Shown here one piece after another: positions 14,856 to 23,927 of a DNA stretch of 64,000 bases. Source of the DNA: JAJZKE01 sp963762395 (GTDB lineage: Bacteria; Patescibacteriota; Saccharimonadia; Saccharimonadales; UBA4665); NCBI GenBank assembly GCA_963762395.1, contig CAVXKL010000004.1, positions 124,001-188,000 of the forward strand, read 5' to 3'. The position numbers and the translations under genes are program-made. Under the pieces are notes generated by a model. It saw only the letters and a list, made by a program, of their open reading frames with translations. It was not told where the DNA came from and did not search any database. Every line of letters begins with the position of its first letter. The stretch's first letter is position 1.

Positions 14856-16022
14856 ATGAGTAAGGGTTGGAAAATTAAGACAAAAGGTTTTATCAAAAAG
14901 GTATCGTTAGCCTTACACACTACTAGGGCTTATGTAGTTATGGCTTCAGTGTTACTGGTAGCTACAGGTGTCAGTGCTTATTATGCTGGCAACCATGCAA
15001 ACCTACCTACTAAGGTCGCTCAAACAGTCCAAAATAAAGTTGAGAAAACTAAAACATCTGTCAGTGCTAAACCAACCTATATTAGCGGTTCATCATGTCA
15101 ATCTTCACAGCTATCATTAGGCGTTGCTGGTGGTGCTGCAACAGGATTAACCGCTGATGGATTATATTTTGAATTTACCAATACTTCAGACAGTACCTGC
15201 ACACTAGATGGTTACCCAACCTTTGTTTTAAAAACCAGTTCAGGCAACATAGTTTCGCCATCAACTTCCAACATTGTTCATGGCAACACGTTTGAGGGGT
15301 TGTCGGGCATAAAAGACCCAGGTTCGTCTTTGGTAACAATAGAACCGAGCGAAAGTGCCTATTTTGCGGTAGCTTGGAGTAACGACAATAGCGAACCATC
15401 ATACTGCACAAACTCCATAACATTAGAGAGTGTACCGCCTAATAATTCTATTTCAGTATCTGCAACTCTTAGCAACCTTTTCTCAGCATGCGACCCAGGC
15501 GGAACACAGCCAGCGTCAACCGTATATATAACTGCAATAGGCACTTTGGGTGATTTTGGTCTTGAGTCATGCCCAGCTTCTACAAACGCCTCTAGTAGTT
15601 CAAGCTGTACGCCAATACCACAACCTGTCGTAGCACCGAAACCAGTAACTCTACTTGACACTACTGGTCAGCGGCTAGGGTGTACTAACAATGTTTGTAC
15701 CTCAACCCCTATCCCTATGTTTACGCCAACAACATCAACTTATACGATAAACTTCTCATTTACGTCTTACGAATCACATGGGGGTAATAATGTCTGTATA
15801 ATTATTGGACATCCAGACCAGCCTTTACCCGCAGGAGCAGTATCACCTGAAGTATGTTCATCACAACCTTATGGCTCATATCAATCAGGTGAATTTTCAA
15901 CTATTGTTAATGATTATGGCAACTTAACACCTGTCCAGTTAAACGTATATGATACTCAGTCGTGGCATATTACTGTTACCGAAAATAGTCAGGCTCTATA
16001 TCCCCTAACAACTGGCGGTTAG
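14856..16022 (+). CDS. Membrane-anchored DUF4232-like extracellular protein
   Basis: 388 aa from the ATG at 14856, which has AAGG 6 nt upstream (an earlier frame start at 14835 overlaps the previous gene). N-terminal span at about residues 26-44, a Lys/Thr/Ala linker, then a DUF4232-type domain: SSCQSSQLSLGVAGGAATGL, FEFTNTSDSTCTLDGYPTFV. A second beta-rich domain with paired cysteines occupies residues 250-388. Probably a surface protein. Cargo operon of the island, 8 nt after the DUF4352-like gene. Confidence 0.7.
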   Translation: MSKGWKIKTKGFIKKVSLALHTTRAYVVMASVLLVATGVSAYYAGNHANLPTKVAQTVQNKVEKTKTSVSAKPTYISGSSCQSSQLSLGVAGGAATGLTADGLYFEFTNTSDSTCTLDGYPTFVLKTSSGNIVSPSTSNIVHGNTFEGLSGIKDPGSSLVTIEPSESAYFAVAWSNDNSEPSYCTNSITLESVPPNNSISVSATLSNLFSACDPGGTQPASTVYITAIGTLGDFGLESCPASTNASSSSSCTPIPQPVVAPKPVTLLDTTGQRLGCTNNVCTSTPIPMFTPTTSTYTINFSFTSYESHGGNNVCIIIGHPDQPLPAGAVSPEVCSSQPYGSYQSGEFSTIVNDYGNLTPVQLNVYDTQSWHITVTENSQALYPLTTGG

Positions 16023-16024
16023 TA

Positions 16025-16723
16025 GTGGCTAAAAAGGCAATTCTGCATAATCGTTTAATTTTATTATGGGCTAAGCCGAGTGATAAAAAATATCAGAGTT
16101 TCTATAGTTCACACGGTATTTTTAATAGCCATGATGACGCCCAAAACCTAGTAAAATATGGGTCTTACTTTATCGTTAAAGGTAACAAAAAACGGACTAC
16201 CTCAACACCTTTCCAGCATGATAAAGGCTTGGAAAACTTTATTACTCCTATTGAGGGCGAGATACTTTTTTACGTTGGCGTGGAATACTTTATAAAGGGA
16301 GTGTTCTTACATAATGGCTACTCAATCAATAAGCTCAAAGACAACAGTCAGCCTCTAACTAAAATCTATAGAAACAAGTCAAAATTAAACCCAGCCAAAA
16401 CTCATTCGTTAGATTACTTATTTAACCACCTGCCCAAAATAGTCGATTTTACTGACTTTGACGCTGGTCAAGTATCTAAGAATAAAATCTATCGTGGTAA
16501 AGCACCCAAAGGTATAACCTCAACTAAATATAAGCACCCAATGCACCGTGAGCTTCTATCCTTTATTAGGTTCAATCGCAATGCTCAGCTACATACCACA
16601 AAGAAAATACCTGAATTTAGGGGCAATATAGATGAAGTAGTTGAGCTGCTAGACTATATTGCCGTTAAAGCCTGCGGTCAAAACCTAAACGACTTGTCTA
16701 ACCTAAAGTCAGTTTACTTTTAA
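16025..16723 (+). CDS. Hypothetical 232-aa protein
   Basis: GTG start 2 nt after the stop of the preceding gene, so translationally coupled. No signal or membrane span; basic, with YVGVEYFIKGVFLHNGYS and a C-terminal ELLDYIAVKACGQNL. I do not recognise it. It ends against a convergent recombinase remnant (4-nt overlap). Confidence 0.55.
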   Translation: MAKKAILHNRLILLWAKPSDKKYQSFYSSHGIFNSHDDAQNLVKYGSYFIVKGNKKRTTSTPFQHDKGLENFITPIEGEILFYVGVEYFIKGVFLHNGYSINKLKDNSQPLTKIYRNKSKLNPAKTHSLDYLFNHLPKIVDFTDFDAGQVSKNKIYRGKAPKGITSTKYKHPMHRELLSFIRFNRNAQLHTTKKIPEFRGNIDEVVELLDYIAVKACGQNLNDLSNLKSVYF

Positions 16724-17091
16724 ATTGCTCCCATCTTTGCCAAAGTAGGTGATAAAATTAGATTATCTAGCTCTAACTCATTGTTACTGAATAAGTCCAC
16801 TAGGCGGAGCCATAGACCTGTTTTTGATAAGTCTAAGAGTAAGTCAAACGGCTTTAACAGATTAAATTCCAGCTTATCGCCCTTTAAAACGAGGTTCTGA
16901 AGTGTGAGCTTCAGTAATTCACGCTTTTGGAGCATTTCAGAACGCTTAAACAATTCAGGTGCTTTACTAGCTAGTTGTAACAGAGACGTAACTGTCTGAT
17001 AGTAAGTTTCATCAGCATTCTCAAGGTTAGATAGCTTTGACTTAATTTGCTCTTGTTTTGCCCTAAAGTCTTTATACTTTTTATCGTACAT
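16720..17091 (-). pseudogene. C-terminal remnant of a serine recombinase
   Basis: 123 aa corresponding to the coiled coil and tail of large serine recombinases: KYKDFRAKQEQIKSKLSNL, KRELLKLTLQNLVLKGDKLE, then FNLLKPFDLLLDLSKTG. The tail resembles that of the recombinase at 39070 (DMLVDLSKIS). Catalytic, recombinase and zinc-ribbon domains are missing. The remaining frame ends 12 nt before copy 2 of the 328-bp repeat, so the truncation and the duplication share a breakpoint. Confidence 0.8.
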
Positions 17092-17102
17092 ATCAATAGT
17101 AA

Positions 17103-17430
17103 TCCACCGTTCTTTGCCTGCTAACGACCCGAAACAGGATAGTTAAACATCTATTCTTTCCTTGTTTATTCCTTGCTAACGACCATTACGCATAAGGACA
17201 TTATTATTCAGCCAACCTTTGTGGCAGTTATCAAAATTACGTAACATTTTGTAATTTTCTACTATTAAGTGGAGTATAGTTATAGTATGTCACAATCTGT
17301 AAAAGGACAGCCTCGTTTACTTACCCTTAGACAAGCAAGTGAACTGCTAAATTGTCATCCTAACACTTTGAGAGCATGGGATAAAAAGGGATATTTAATT
17401 GCAGTTCGTTTCGGAACACGTGGCGATAGA
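17103..17430 (+). repeat. 328-bp direct repeat, copy 2
   Basis: Same sequence as 13908-14235. It starts where the recombinase remnant is cut off and ends inside the second HTH gene. It serves as leader for the type III restriction-modification operon. Confidence 0.95.
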
Positions 17431-17481
17431 CGTTACCATAAGGAAGATGTAATGAAGTTGCTGGAAAAGAAAGGGAAATAG
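17287..17481 (+). CDS. MerR-like/excisionase HTH protein, copy 2
   Basis: 64 aa from the ATG at 17287. The first 48 codons or so are identical to the gene at 14092; the last ones differ (RRYHKEDVMKLLEKKGK against RRYRKEDVMKLLEEKRKV), with many synonymous changes. Its stop codon touches the ATG of the methyltransferase, so it is the first gene of that operon and may regulate it. Confidence 0.8.
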   Translation: MSQSVKGQPRLLTLRQASELLNCHPNTLRAWDKKGYLIAVRFGTRGDRRYHKEDVMKLLEKKGK

Positions 17482-19203
17482 ATGGCAGATAACTCGCTTA
17501 GAAAAGGAAGATACACAAAGTACAGCAACAAGATAGGGCTATATAGCAACGATAAGGGTAGTTTTATAAAAAATGACACTGATGTGGTACTAAACTTCCC
17601 CTTTAAAGACACTGTACTAGAAGCAGGTATGAACAAAGAAGACGTTGAGCGAGAAGAACGCTTCTTACATCTGGAAATTGACAGTAAAGATATTGATACG
17701 CTTGAAGAACCAAAGGTACTAACTGACTTCCGCTATATTGATAAAGACGGCGAAAAGCCACTGACTGCTGGCAGCGAAATTGAGTTTTTTGACGCTGAAG
17801 GTAACCTAAAACAAAATCTACTTATCAAGGGGAACAACCTGCTGGCACTATATACCCTTCGTGAGAAGTTTGCTGGCAAGGTAAAACTAATTTACATTGA
17901 CCCGCCATACAATACTCGCACAGATGCCAACACCTTTGCCTACAATAACAACTTCAACCACTCGTCTTGGTTGACGTTTATGAAAAACCGTTTAGAAGTA
18001 GCCAAAGAGTTATTGACTGAAGACGGAATGATTTTTATAGACATAGACCATAATGAGTTATTTTATTTGGGCGTATTAGCTGATGAGATTTTTGGGTTTG
18101 AAAATAGAATAGGTGTACTTGCTGTTGTAAACAATCTAGGGGGACGCTTTAACAAGTTCTTTTCACAATCACACGAAAACAAAATTGTTTACGCCAAAAA
18201 CGCAGACAAAGCCGAAATAAAAGAACTAGTGTTTGATAATTCCGAGCGTTTTCAACTTGAAGATGATATTGGCAAATATAAAAGACGTGCTTTACAACGT
18301 AGTGGTGACGGTTCACTTCGTGAAGACCGACCCACTATGTTTTACCCAGTTTATTACAACTCTGGCACTGGCGACATAACAACTGTCAAGCCATCATCTA
18401 GTGGGTATATTGAGATATTACCGATAGATACTGATGGTGTTGAAAGGCGTTGGCGATGGGGTAAGGCAATGATTGAAGAAAAGTGGCAAACAGAAATTGA
18501 AGCACGTAAGGTTGATGGTGAATACCGACTTTACACAAAGGACAGAATGAAGGGCGAAAAACCAAAAACAGTATGGTTGAGACCTGAGTATTCAGGTGCT
18601 TCAGGAACAAATAGCTTGAAAGACTTATTGGGCGATAAAGCATTTAGTTACCCAAAGGCTGTAGCACAAGTTAAAGACACTATTCAAATCAGTACAGAGC
18701 CAACTGATATTGTGCTTGACTTCTTCGGTGGCTCTGGCACTACTGCACAAGCCGTAATGGCTCAAAATGCTGAAGATGGTGGTAATCGTAAGTTTGTCAT
18801 CGTAGAACAAATGGACTATGTCAACACTGTGTCGTTCAAACGTTTAGAAAATGCTATCAGGAAGTATTACAATAACGTTTCGTTTGTATATTTTGAACTC
18901 AAGAAATATAACCAAGAATATGTTGACCGCATTATGAAAGCTACTAGTTTGTCTGAGCTGGAAGATATCTATGTAGAAATGCGCAACAACGCCTTCCTCA
19001 AGTTTTGGTTTGACCGAAACGAGTTTGAAAAAGACGAAGACTTCCGCAAACTGGATATTGATAAGCGCAAACAAAAACTAGCAGATGTACTGGACGAAAA
19101 CCAACTGTACCTAAACTATGCCGATATGGACGATACACGTCATAAAGTAACAGTTGACGAAAAGGCACTAACGGACAAGTTCTATGGCACGGCAGAAAAC
19201 TAA
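17482..19203 (+). CDS. mod: Type III DNA methyltransferase (Mod subunit)
   Basis: 573 aa. Transfers a methyl group from SAM to adenine in the recognition site; with Res forms the type III enzyme. Beta-class order: catalytic motif IV DPPYNT (residues 140-145) precedes the SAM motif DFFGGSGT (413-420), with the target-recognition region between. An N-terminal extension of about 100 aa precedes the catalytic part, and a C-terminal segment (450-573) probably contacts Res. It follows the HTH gene without a gap and overlaps res by 20 nt. Confidence 0.93.
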   Translation: MADNSLRKGRYTKYSNKIGLYSNDKGSFIKNDTDVVLNFPFKDTVLEAGMNKEDVEREERFLHLEIDSKDIDTLEEPKVLTDFRYIDKDGEKPLTAGSEIEFFDAEGNLKQNLLIKGNNLLALYTLREKFAGKVKLIYIDPPYNTRTDANTFAYNNNFNHSSWLTFMKNRLEVAKELLTEDGMIFIDIDHNELFYLGVLADEIFGFENRIGVLAVVNNLGGRFNKFFSQSHENKIVYAKNADKAEIKELVFDNSERFQLEDDIGKYKRRALQRSGDGSLREDRPTMFYPVYYNSGTGDITTVKPSSSGYIEILPIDTDGVERRWRWGKAMIEEKWQTEIEARKVDGEYRLYTKDRMKGEKPKTVWLRPEYSGASGTNSLKDLLGDKAFSYPKAVAQVKDTIQISTEPTDIVLDFFGGSGTTAQAVMAQNAEDGGNRKFVIVEQMDYVNTVSFKRLENAIRKYYNNVSFVYFELKKYNQEYVDRIMKATSLSELEDIYVEMRNNAFLKFWFDRNEFEKDEDFRKLDIDKRKQKLADVLDENQLYLNYADMDDTRHKVTVDEKALTDKFYGTAEN

Positions 19204-22042
19204 AGTCAATGCAACGCTCGGAAACTTCCTATTCAACCAAATAGAAAGCGACCCCGACTACCAGCAATGGTCAAAATCGTACAACATACCTGACTACATT
19301 ACCGACAACCTAAACCCAACCAAAACACTACGTGCATACCAAGAACGTGCGTTAAAGCATTTTATATGGCTCTATGACCACGACAGAGCCAGTGCTAAAC
19401 ACCTAATGTTCAATATGGCAACTGGAACTGGTAAAACACTGGTGATGGCGTCTCTAGTTTTATTCTTATACGAAAAGGGTTATCGCAACTTCCTGTTCCT
19501 TGTACACCAAATACAAATCAAAGACCAAGCCGTAAAGAACTTGACCGACTACAAGTTTGATAAGTATTTGTTTAACCCAAAGGGTATCAAAATCAATGGA
19601 CGTAACGTAGACGTAAGGACGGTTGATAGCGTGGCGGATGCTGGAAACAACTCAATCAACTTTATGTTTTTTAGTACATCCCTACTATACAATCACCTGA
19701 AAGAAGACCGTGAAAATGGACTAACGGCTGAAGACTTTGCCAACAACAATGTTGTCGTAATAGCTGATGAAGCCCACAGGCTCAATGTAGATACTCGCAG
19801 TAAAAGTAAGAAAGATATTGATGAAATACTAAACTGGGAAACTGCAGTTATGTCTGCTGTCAAGGCTCGTGAGGAAAATGTACTGTTAGAGTTTACTGCT
19901 ACTGTTGATTTGGCAAACGAGGCTATTCACAGTAAGTACGAAGACAAAATGGTAGCTCGCTACGACTTTCTAGAGTTCAATAGGGACGGTTACAGCAAAG
20001 ACGTTAAGTTTCTATACAACCAAGAGGTTGATACAGAAGACCAAAAGCGACTATTGATTATAAACGCCGTTGCTTTGAGTGAATACCGTAGACTTCTTGC
20101 TGAGCGTGAAATGGACGTGTTTATCAGTCCGATTGTGCTTATCAAGTCAGTTAAAATTGCACAAAGCGAAGAAGACCGCAAATTCTTTGATAGTGTAATT
20201 GGTTCTTTGCGACCAGATGATTTGAACCGTCTAAAAGAACTCGGTCATGAGAATAAAAATCGTGAACATGAGATTTTAAGCGACATGTTTAAATGGCTTG
20301 CCTCTAAAGAAGCTGGGCTTATATCTCAAGGCGACTGGGACGGCTTGAAGGCATTTACGTCCGAAATACGTGCCAGTTTTGCCCATAGCAACACGCTAAT
20401 CTATAACAGCCAGAAAAAGGAAAAAGCTGACCTACTACCGCTGCTAGATAGCCCTCGTAATACCATACGTGCCATCTTTTCAGTAAACGCACTGAACGAA
20501 GGTTGGGACGTTTTGAGCCTATACGACATCGTTCACTTTGACATTTCCGAAGCCAAAAAAGTATCGTTACAAGATATTCAGCTGATTGGTCGTGGTGCGA
20601 GGTATTGCCCATACGAACTTCCCAAGACATATAAGCTGGACGAAAACGAGAGTATGTTGAAACTGTTTGCTGGTCGTAACCTTGAGTTTGATATTTACAA
20701 ACGTAAGTTTGACAATGACCCATTTGATAAAGGTCGTATATTAGAAACTTTCGTCTATCACTTCGTAAAGACTGGCACATTTTTAGAAAACCTACAGCGT
20801 GATTTGCTCGGCGAGGGCATTATCAGTGAAGGTGTTGAAAAGAAAACTATCACAATGAAGCGTAAGTTCCTTGAAAGTGAAACTTATAAGAAGGGGTTTG
20901 TTTTAGTAAACCACACCGAAAAGCGAACCAAGACGAAGGATGATGAAATTGACACTACTTTCAATCGTGTCATAAAAGCTGGCTCATATCACCTTCATGC
21001 AAGAGGCTTGTCTGACTATGAGCAAAACCAAATCATTGCAGGGCAAAAAGTTGACACTATTCGTATTACCGAAGAATACTTCCCCCTACCTATAATGCGT
21101 AAAGCATTGGTTTCGGCTGAAGCTAACTTCTTTCGCTTCAACAACCTGAGAGAACATATTGTTGGTATCAATACAGTTGATGAACTAATTGAAAAGTACC
21201 TGCCACTGTATGAGATAAAATACACGTACGAGGAAGGTAAAAGCATCGGTCAACTAAGTCCAACAGAGAAATTACAGTTGCTAGTTGGTGTGATTTTACC
21301 AGAGGTACGTAAAGCCATTGATATAAACATGCCACGAGTTACTGGTAGCAAAAAGTTCCGACCAGTATCGCTTTCAGTGGTATTTGGTCAAGAAAAGAAC
21401 ATTTACCTAATGTCATTCCCGATTGAAGACCCTATTACTGGCGAAAAGGTGTTTATGAGTAACGATGAACGTGCGAAAGCACAGTCCGACCACGATAACC
21501 CTGAACTTCAATATGATATTCGGTCTGCTAACTGGTACGCATACGATGAAAACTATGGTACAAGCGAGGAAAAGCGTTTCGTGAAATATGTAGCAAGCCA
21601 GATTGATGATTTACAAGATGAGTATCAGGGAGCAGAGATTTACCTGATACGTAACGAACTTGATTACTGGCTCTTTAGCCCACAAGATGGTCGTAGGTTT
21701 AGTCCTGACTATATGCTGATAATAAACGATGTAAAGACTGGTGAAATGTACTACCAGTGTTTGATTGAGCCAAAAGGCGGTCATTTGCTTGAGCTAGACG
21801 CTTGGAAGGAAGAAGCCTTGATAAGCCTTGCCGATGATAGTGAGGTTGTGTTTGACGCAGAAGACGGCGATACACATAACTACAAAGAATATCTAAAAGA
21901 AGTCAGTGAGCATGGTTATAAAGAGATAAAGTGTTTGGGCTTGAGGTTTTACAATTCTGATACACGAGGCGAAGAAGATTTTGCTTTAGATTTTCAAGAT
22001 AAACTATATCAAGTACCCCAAATCAGGGAACAAACTGAATGA
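19184..22042 (+). CDS. res: Type III restriction endonuclease (Res subunit)
   Basis: 952 aa. Helicase superfamily 2: Walker A MATGTGKT (residues 78-85), Walker B ADEAHR (194-199), a SAT-like EFTATV, and motif VI-like QLIGRGARYCPY (about residue 470). A C-terminal PD-(D/E)xK nuclease is visible as SPDYMLII followed by CLIEPKGGH (around 845-865). It tracks DNA from the site and cleaves when two enzymes meet. It overlaps mod by 20 nt and the next gene by 4 nt, so all are one operon. Confidence 0.93.
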   Translation: MARQKTKVNATLGNFLFNQIESDPDYQQWSKSYNIPDYITDNLNPTKTLRAYQERALKHFIWLYDHDRASAKHLMFNMATGTGKTLVMASLVLFLYEKGYRNFLFLVHQIQIKDQAVKNLTDYKFDKYLFNPKGIKINGRNVDVRTVDSVADAGNNSINFMFFSTSLLYNHLKEDRENGLTAEDFANNNVVVIADEAHRLNVDTRSKSKKDIDEILNWETAVMSAVKAREENVLLEFTATVDLANEAIHSKYEDKMVARYDFLEFNRDGYSKDVKFLYNQEVDTEDQKRLLIINAVALSEYRRLLAEREMDVFISPIVLIKSVKIAQSEEDRKFFDSVIGSLRPDDLNRLKELGHENKNREHEILSDMFKWLASKEAGLISQGDWDGLKAFTSEIRASFAHSNTLIYNSQKKEKADLLPLLDSPRNTIRAIFSVNALNEGWDVLSLYDIVHFDISEAKKVSLQDIQLIGRGARYCPYELPKTYKLDENESMLKLFAGRNLEFDIYKRKFDNDPFDKGRILETFVYHFVKTGTFLENLQRDLLGEGIISEGVEKKTITMKRKFLESETYKKGFVLVNHTEKRTKTKDDEIDTTFNRVIKAGSYHLHARGLSDYEQNQIIAGQKVDTIRITEEYFPLPIMRKALVSAEANFFRFNNLREHIVGINTVDELIEKYLPLYEIKYTYEEGKSIGQLSPTEKLQLLVGVILPEVRKAIDINMPRVTGSKKFRPVSLSVVFGQEKNIYLMSFPIEDPITGEKVFMSNDERAKAQSDHDNPELQYDIRSANWYAYDENYGTSEEKRFVKYVASQIDDLQDEYQGAEIYLIRNELDYWLFSPQDGRRFSPDYMLIINDVKTGEMYYQCLIEPKGGHLLELDAWKEEALISLADDSEVVFDAEDGDTHNYKEYLKEVSEHGYKEIKCLGLRFYNSDTRGEEDFALDFQDKLYQVPQIREQTE

Positions 22043-22665
22043 CTATATCCGATGTTATTGCGATAATTGGTGTGCTTGTATCGGTTTTCATCGCCTACAA
22101 CATTTACTTTTTATCAAAGCGACTAACCTTTCGGGATGAAATGCTCAGTGCCGCACAAATAAGAAAAATAGTTGACGGACTACTTGCCGACATACGCCAA
22201 GGTCATAACAGCAAAATAGAGTTCATCAACGTCAAGCGTTATAAAAAGGATTACCCACATAACAATGAAGAAAATCGGTACGGCTACACATACCAAGCTG
22301 CCGAACTAAAAGGTTATAGCTATGATGGAGTTGAGTTTTTTAATGCCATACACGAGGGGTATTTAGACGCTAACGATAATCTGACGTTGAAAAAAACTAA
22401 AAAACCTGCCGACTTCAATGTGTTTGAGATTGGTGTAGTGCCTTATGAGTGGATAGAATATGTTGACCCTGTTGGCGATGATACCGCCTACAGACCGCAG
22501 TTTTTTGCAAAGTTCAAGGGTAAGATTGGCAAACGAGGCAAATACAGAGTTCCATATAAGACTTACCGCTTTTGCAAGCCTAGCGAACATTACAACCCGA
22601 ACAACGACCCGCTTATTATGAAATACGTATCAGTAGAGGTTATAGATGCCAATAATAAGAATTGA
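22039..22665 (+). CDS. Hypothetical membrane-anchored protein in the R-M operon
   Basis: 208 aa. One N-terminal span (residues 4-22, ISDVIAIIGVLVSVFIAYN), then a soluble cytoplasmic domain with QIRKIVDGLLADIRQG and FNVFEIGVVPYEWIEYV. Overlaps the res stop by 4 nt (ATGA) and the next gene by 20 nt. No family recognised. The coupling suggests a function joined to the restriction system. Confidence 0.6.
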   Translation: MTISDVIAIIGVLVSVFIAYNIYFLSKRLTFRDEMLSAAQIRKIVDGLLADIRQGHNSKIEFINVKRYKKDYPHNNEENRYGYTYQAAELKGYSYDGVEFFNAIHEGYLDANDNLTLKKTKKPADFNVFEIGVVPYEWIEYVDPVGDDTAYRPQFFAKFKGKIGKRGKYRVPYKTYRFCKPSEHYNPNNDPLIMKYVSVEVIDANNKN

Positions 22666-23122
22666 TGTCAGTGCTTCAACTGTAGCTTGGTATGGGGCTA
22701 TCGTTGCAACCTTTGTAGGTATAAAAGCTCTTAACGATATTTTGAATGATAGAGGCAGGCTAAAAATCTCTTTTCAAACTGACATGATGATTGTTGGTGG
22801 TGGGAGTGTAAGTGATAGCCAGGTGTCTATAAGCGTTACAAACAAAGGCAAAAGACCAGCAAAAATTACACATGTGAGCATGAGGTTCTTACCAGACTGG
22901 GATAGAGCTTTACTCTGGGCAGGTGAGCGACCACGTATTCTAACAGAGGAAAACCCATCGACTATTTATGTTAAACCTCAAGAGGGTCTAGACCTTGAGC
23001 ATCTCTGGTTGATTGAAATTATTGATGCTAGAAATAAAAAGTATCACTGGTACAGGCAGAAGTCTGGTCGGTTGAGATGGTGGCAATATCAACTTAGGAA
23101 TAAGCTTAAAAAACTTGCATGA
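22646..23122 (+). CDS. Hypothetical membrane-anchored protein in the R-M operon
   Basis: 158 aa. A weak N-terminal span (residues 10-27, TVAWYGAIVATFVGIKAL) is followed by a small beta-rich domain (MMIVGGGSVSDSQVSISV, NKGKRPAKITHVSMRF) and a basic C terminus. The layout is typical of small membrane-tethered proteins found beside defence genes, but I cannot name a family. Overlaps both neighbours. Confidence 0.55.
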   Translation: MPIIRIDVSASTVAWYGAIVATFVGIKALNDILNDRGRLKISFQTDMMIVGGGSVSDSQVSISVTNKGKRPAKITHVSMRFLPDWDRALLWAGERPRILTEENPSTIYVKPQEGLDLEHLWLIEIIDARNKKYHWYRQKSGRLRWWQYQLRNKLKKLA

Positions 23123-23745
23123 GCAATCCCAAAAGTATGCCACTAAAAGAGCTTAATACCCAAAAATCCAACGACCTAGCAGCATGGCACTCTATCCAAG
23201 CAGACCTGAAAAAGGTTATAGATTGGCTGGAAATGCTTATAGGCGGGATTGATGCCGCGAGTAAAAAGGGTGAGCACCCAGACCCCAATCTAGAGGCTCT
23301 ATGGGTGGCAGCACTAGTATTTTATGCTAGATGCTTTGCTGGCGGTTTACGTATCTCGCTGAACCCGTCTATTTATAAGGGATTAAATGGCGAACCATTA
23401 GAGGCACATCAATCCTTTATAGATTTACGAAGCAAGCGCGTGGCACACTCGGTTAATGCGTATGAGCAGTATAAGACTGGCATGGTTGTTACTGAAATTG
23501 ACGGCAAGCTTGAGGTTACGGGTGTAGTTCCTATGCTAATGAGCCACTCGTACCCAACGGCTGACGGCTGCATTACACTACGGGAGTTAAGTAAGGTGGC
23601 CTGTAATCATGCCACAGCTCAAATTAAACAACTCATGAGTGAAGTTACTAACGAAGCTAATAAGTTAAATCAAAACGAACTACGCCAAGCCAATACCGTA
23701 AGGTTTACAGCCCCTAATCCCACACAGGCAGGTAAAAAGCGATAA
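23119..23745 (+). CDS. Hypothetical protein, last gene of the R-M operon
   Basis: 208 aa, soluble, mainly helical: HSIQADLKKVIDWLEMLIGG, LWVAALVFYARCFAGGLRI, FIDLRSKRVAHSVNAYEQ. The histidine-bearing helices resemble HEPN-like or AbiV-like all-helical proteins (RSKRVAHS could be an Rx4-6H-like motif: R, four residues, H), but this is only a suggestion. Overlaps the preceding gene by 4 nt (ATGA). It is followed directly by the first 44-bp repeat. Confidence 0.55.
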   Translation: MSNPKSMPLKELNTQKSNDLAAWHSIQADLKKVIDWLEMLIGGIDAASKKGEHPDPNLEALWVAALVFYARCFAGGLRISLNPSIYKGLNGEPLEAHQSFIDLRSKRVAHSVNAYEQYKTGMVVTEIDGKLEVTGVVPMLMSHSYPTADGCITLRELSKVACNHATAQIKQLMSEVTNEANKLNQNELRQANTVRFTAPNPTQAGKKR

Positions 23746-23811
23746 GCCTTGGTTTAAGCTTAGTTGCTTAAAGAGTTACTGCTTGCAAAGTTCGTAATAA
23801 ATAGTGTAGGA

Positions 23812-23855
23812 TTTTCTCTAAGTCTGGTTGCAATAGCTTCACAGTAGGACCTCCA
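23812..23855 (+). repeat. 44-bp cassette repeat, copy 1
   Basis: Starts TTTTCTCTAAG, core GGTTGCAATAGC, ends GGACCTCCA. Aligns without gaps with the copies at 24808, 25251, 25523 and 26211. Lies after the 208-aa gene, before the methyltransferase gene. Confidence 0.85.
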
Positions 23856-23927
23856 ATACGGTTATGGTTAAGTGGTCAAAGAAACTTTACGTTTTGGTCG
23901 GTCACGATTTAGTATTATTCTAGTCAT

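Noticed and set aside
16720..17091. Independent small gene of unknown function
   Set aside because: Its sequence corresponds to the coiled coil and tail of serine recombinases, so it is treated as a truncated remnant.
20355..20780. 141-aa minus-strand frame inside res
   Set aside because: Antisense to conserved helicase motifs; no ribosome site and atypical amino-acid composition (many Tyr, Arg, Cys, Gln).
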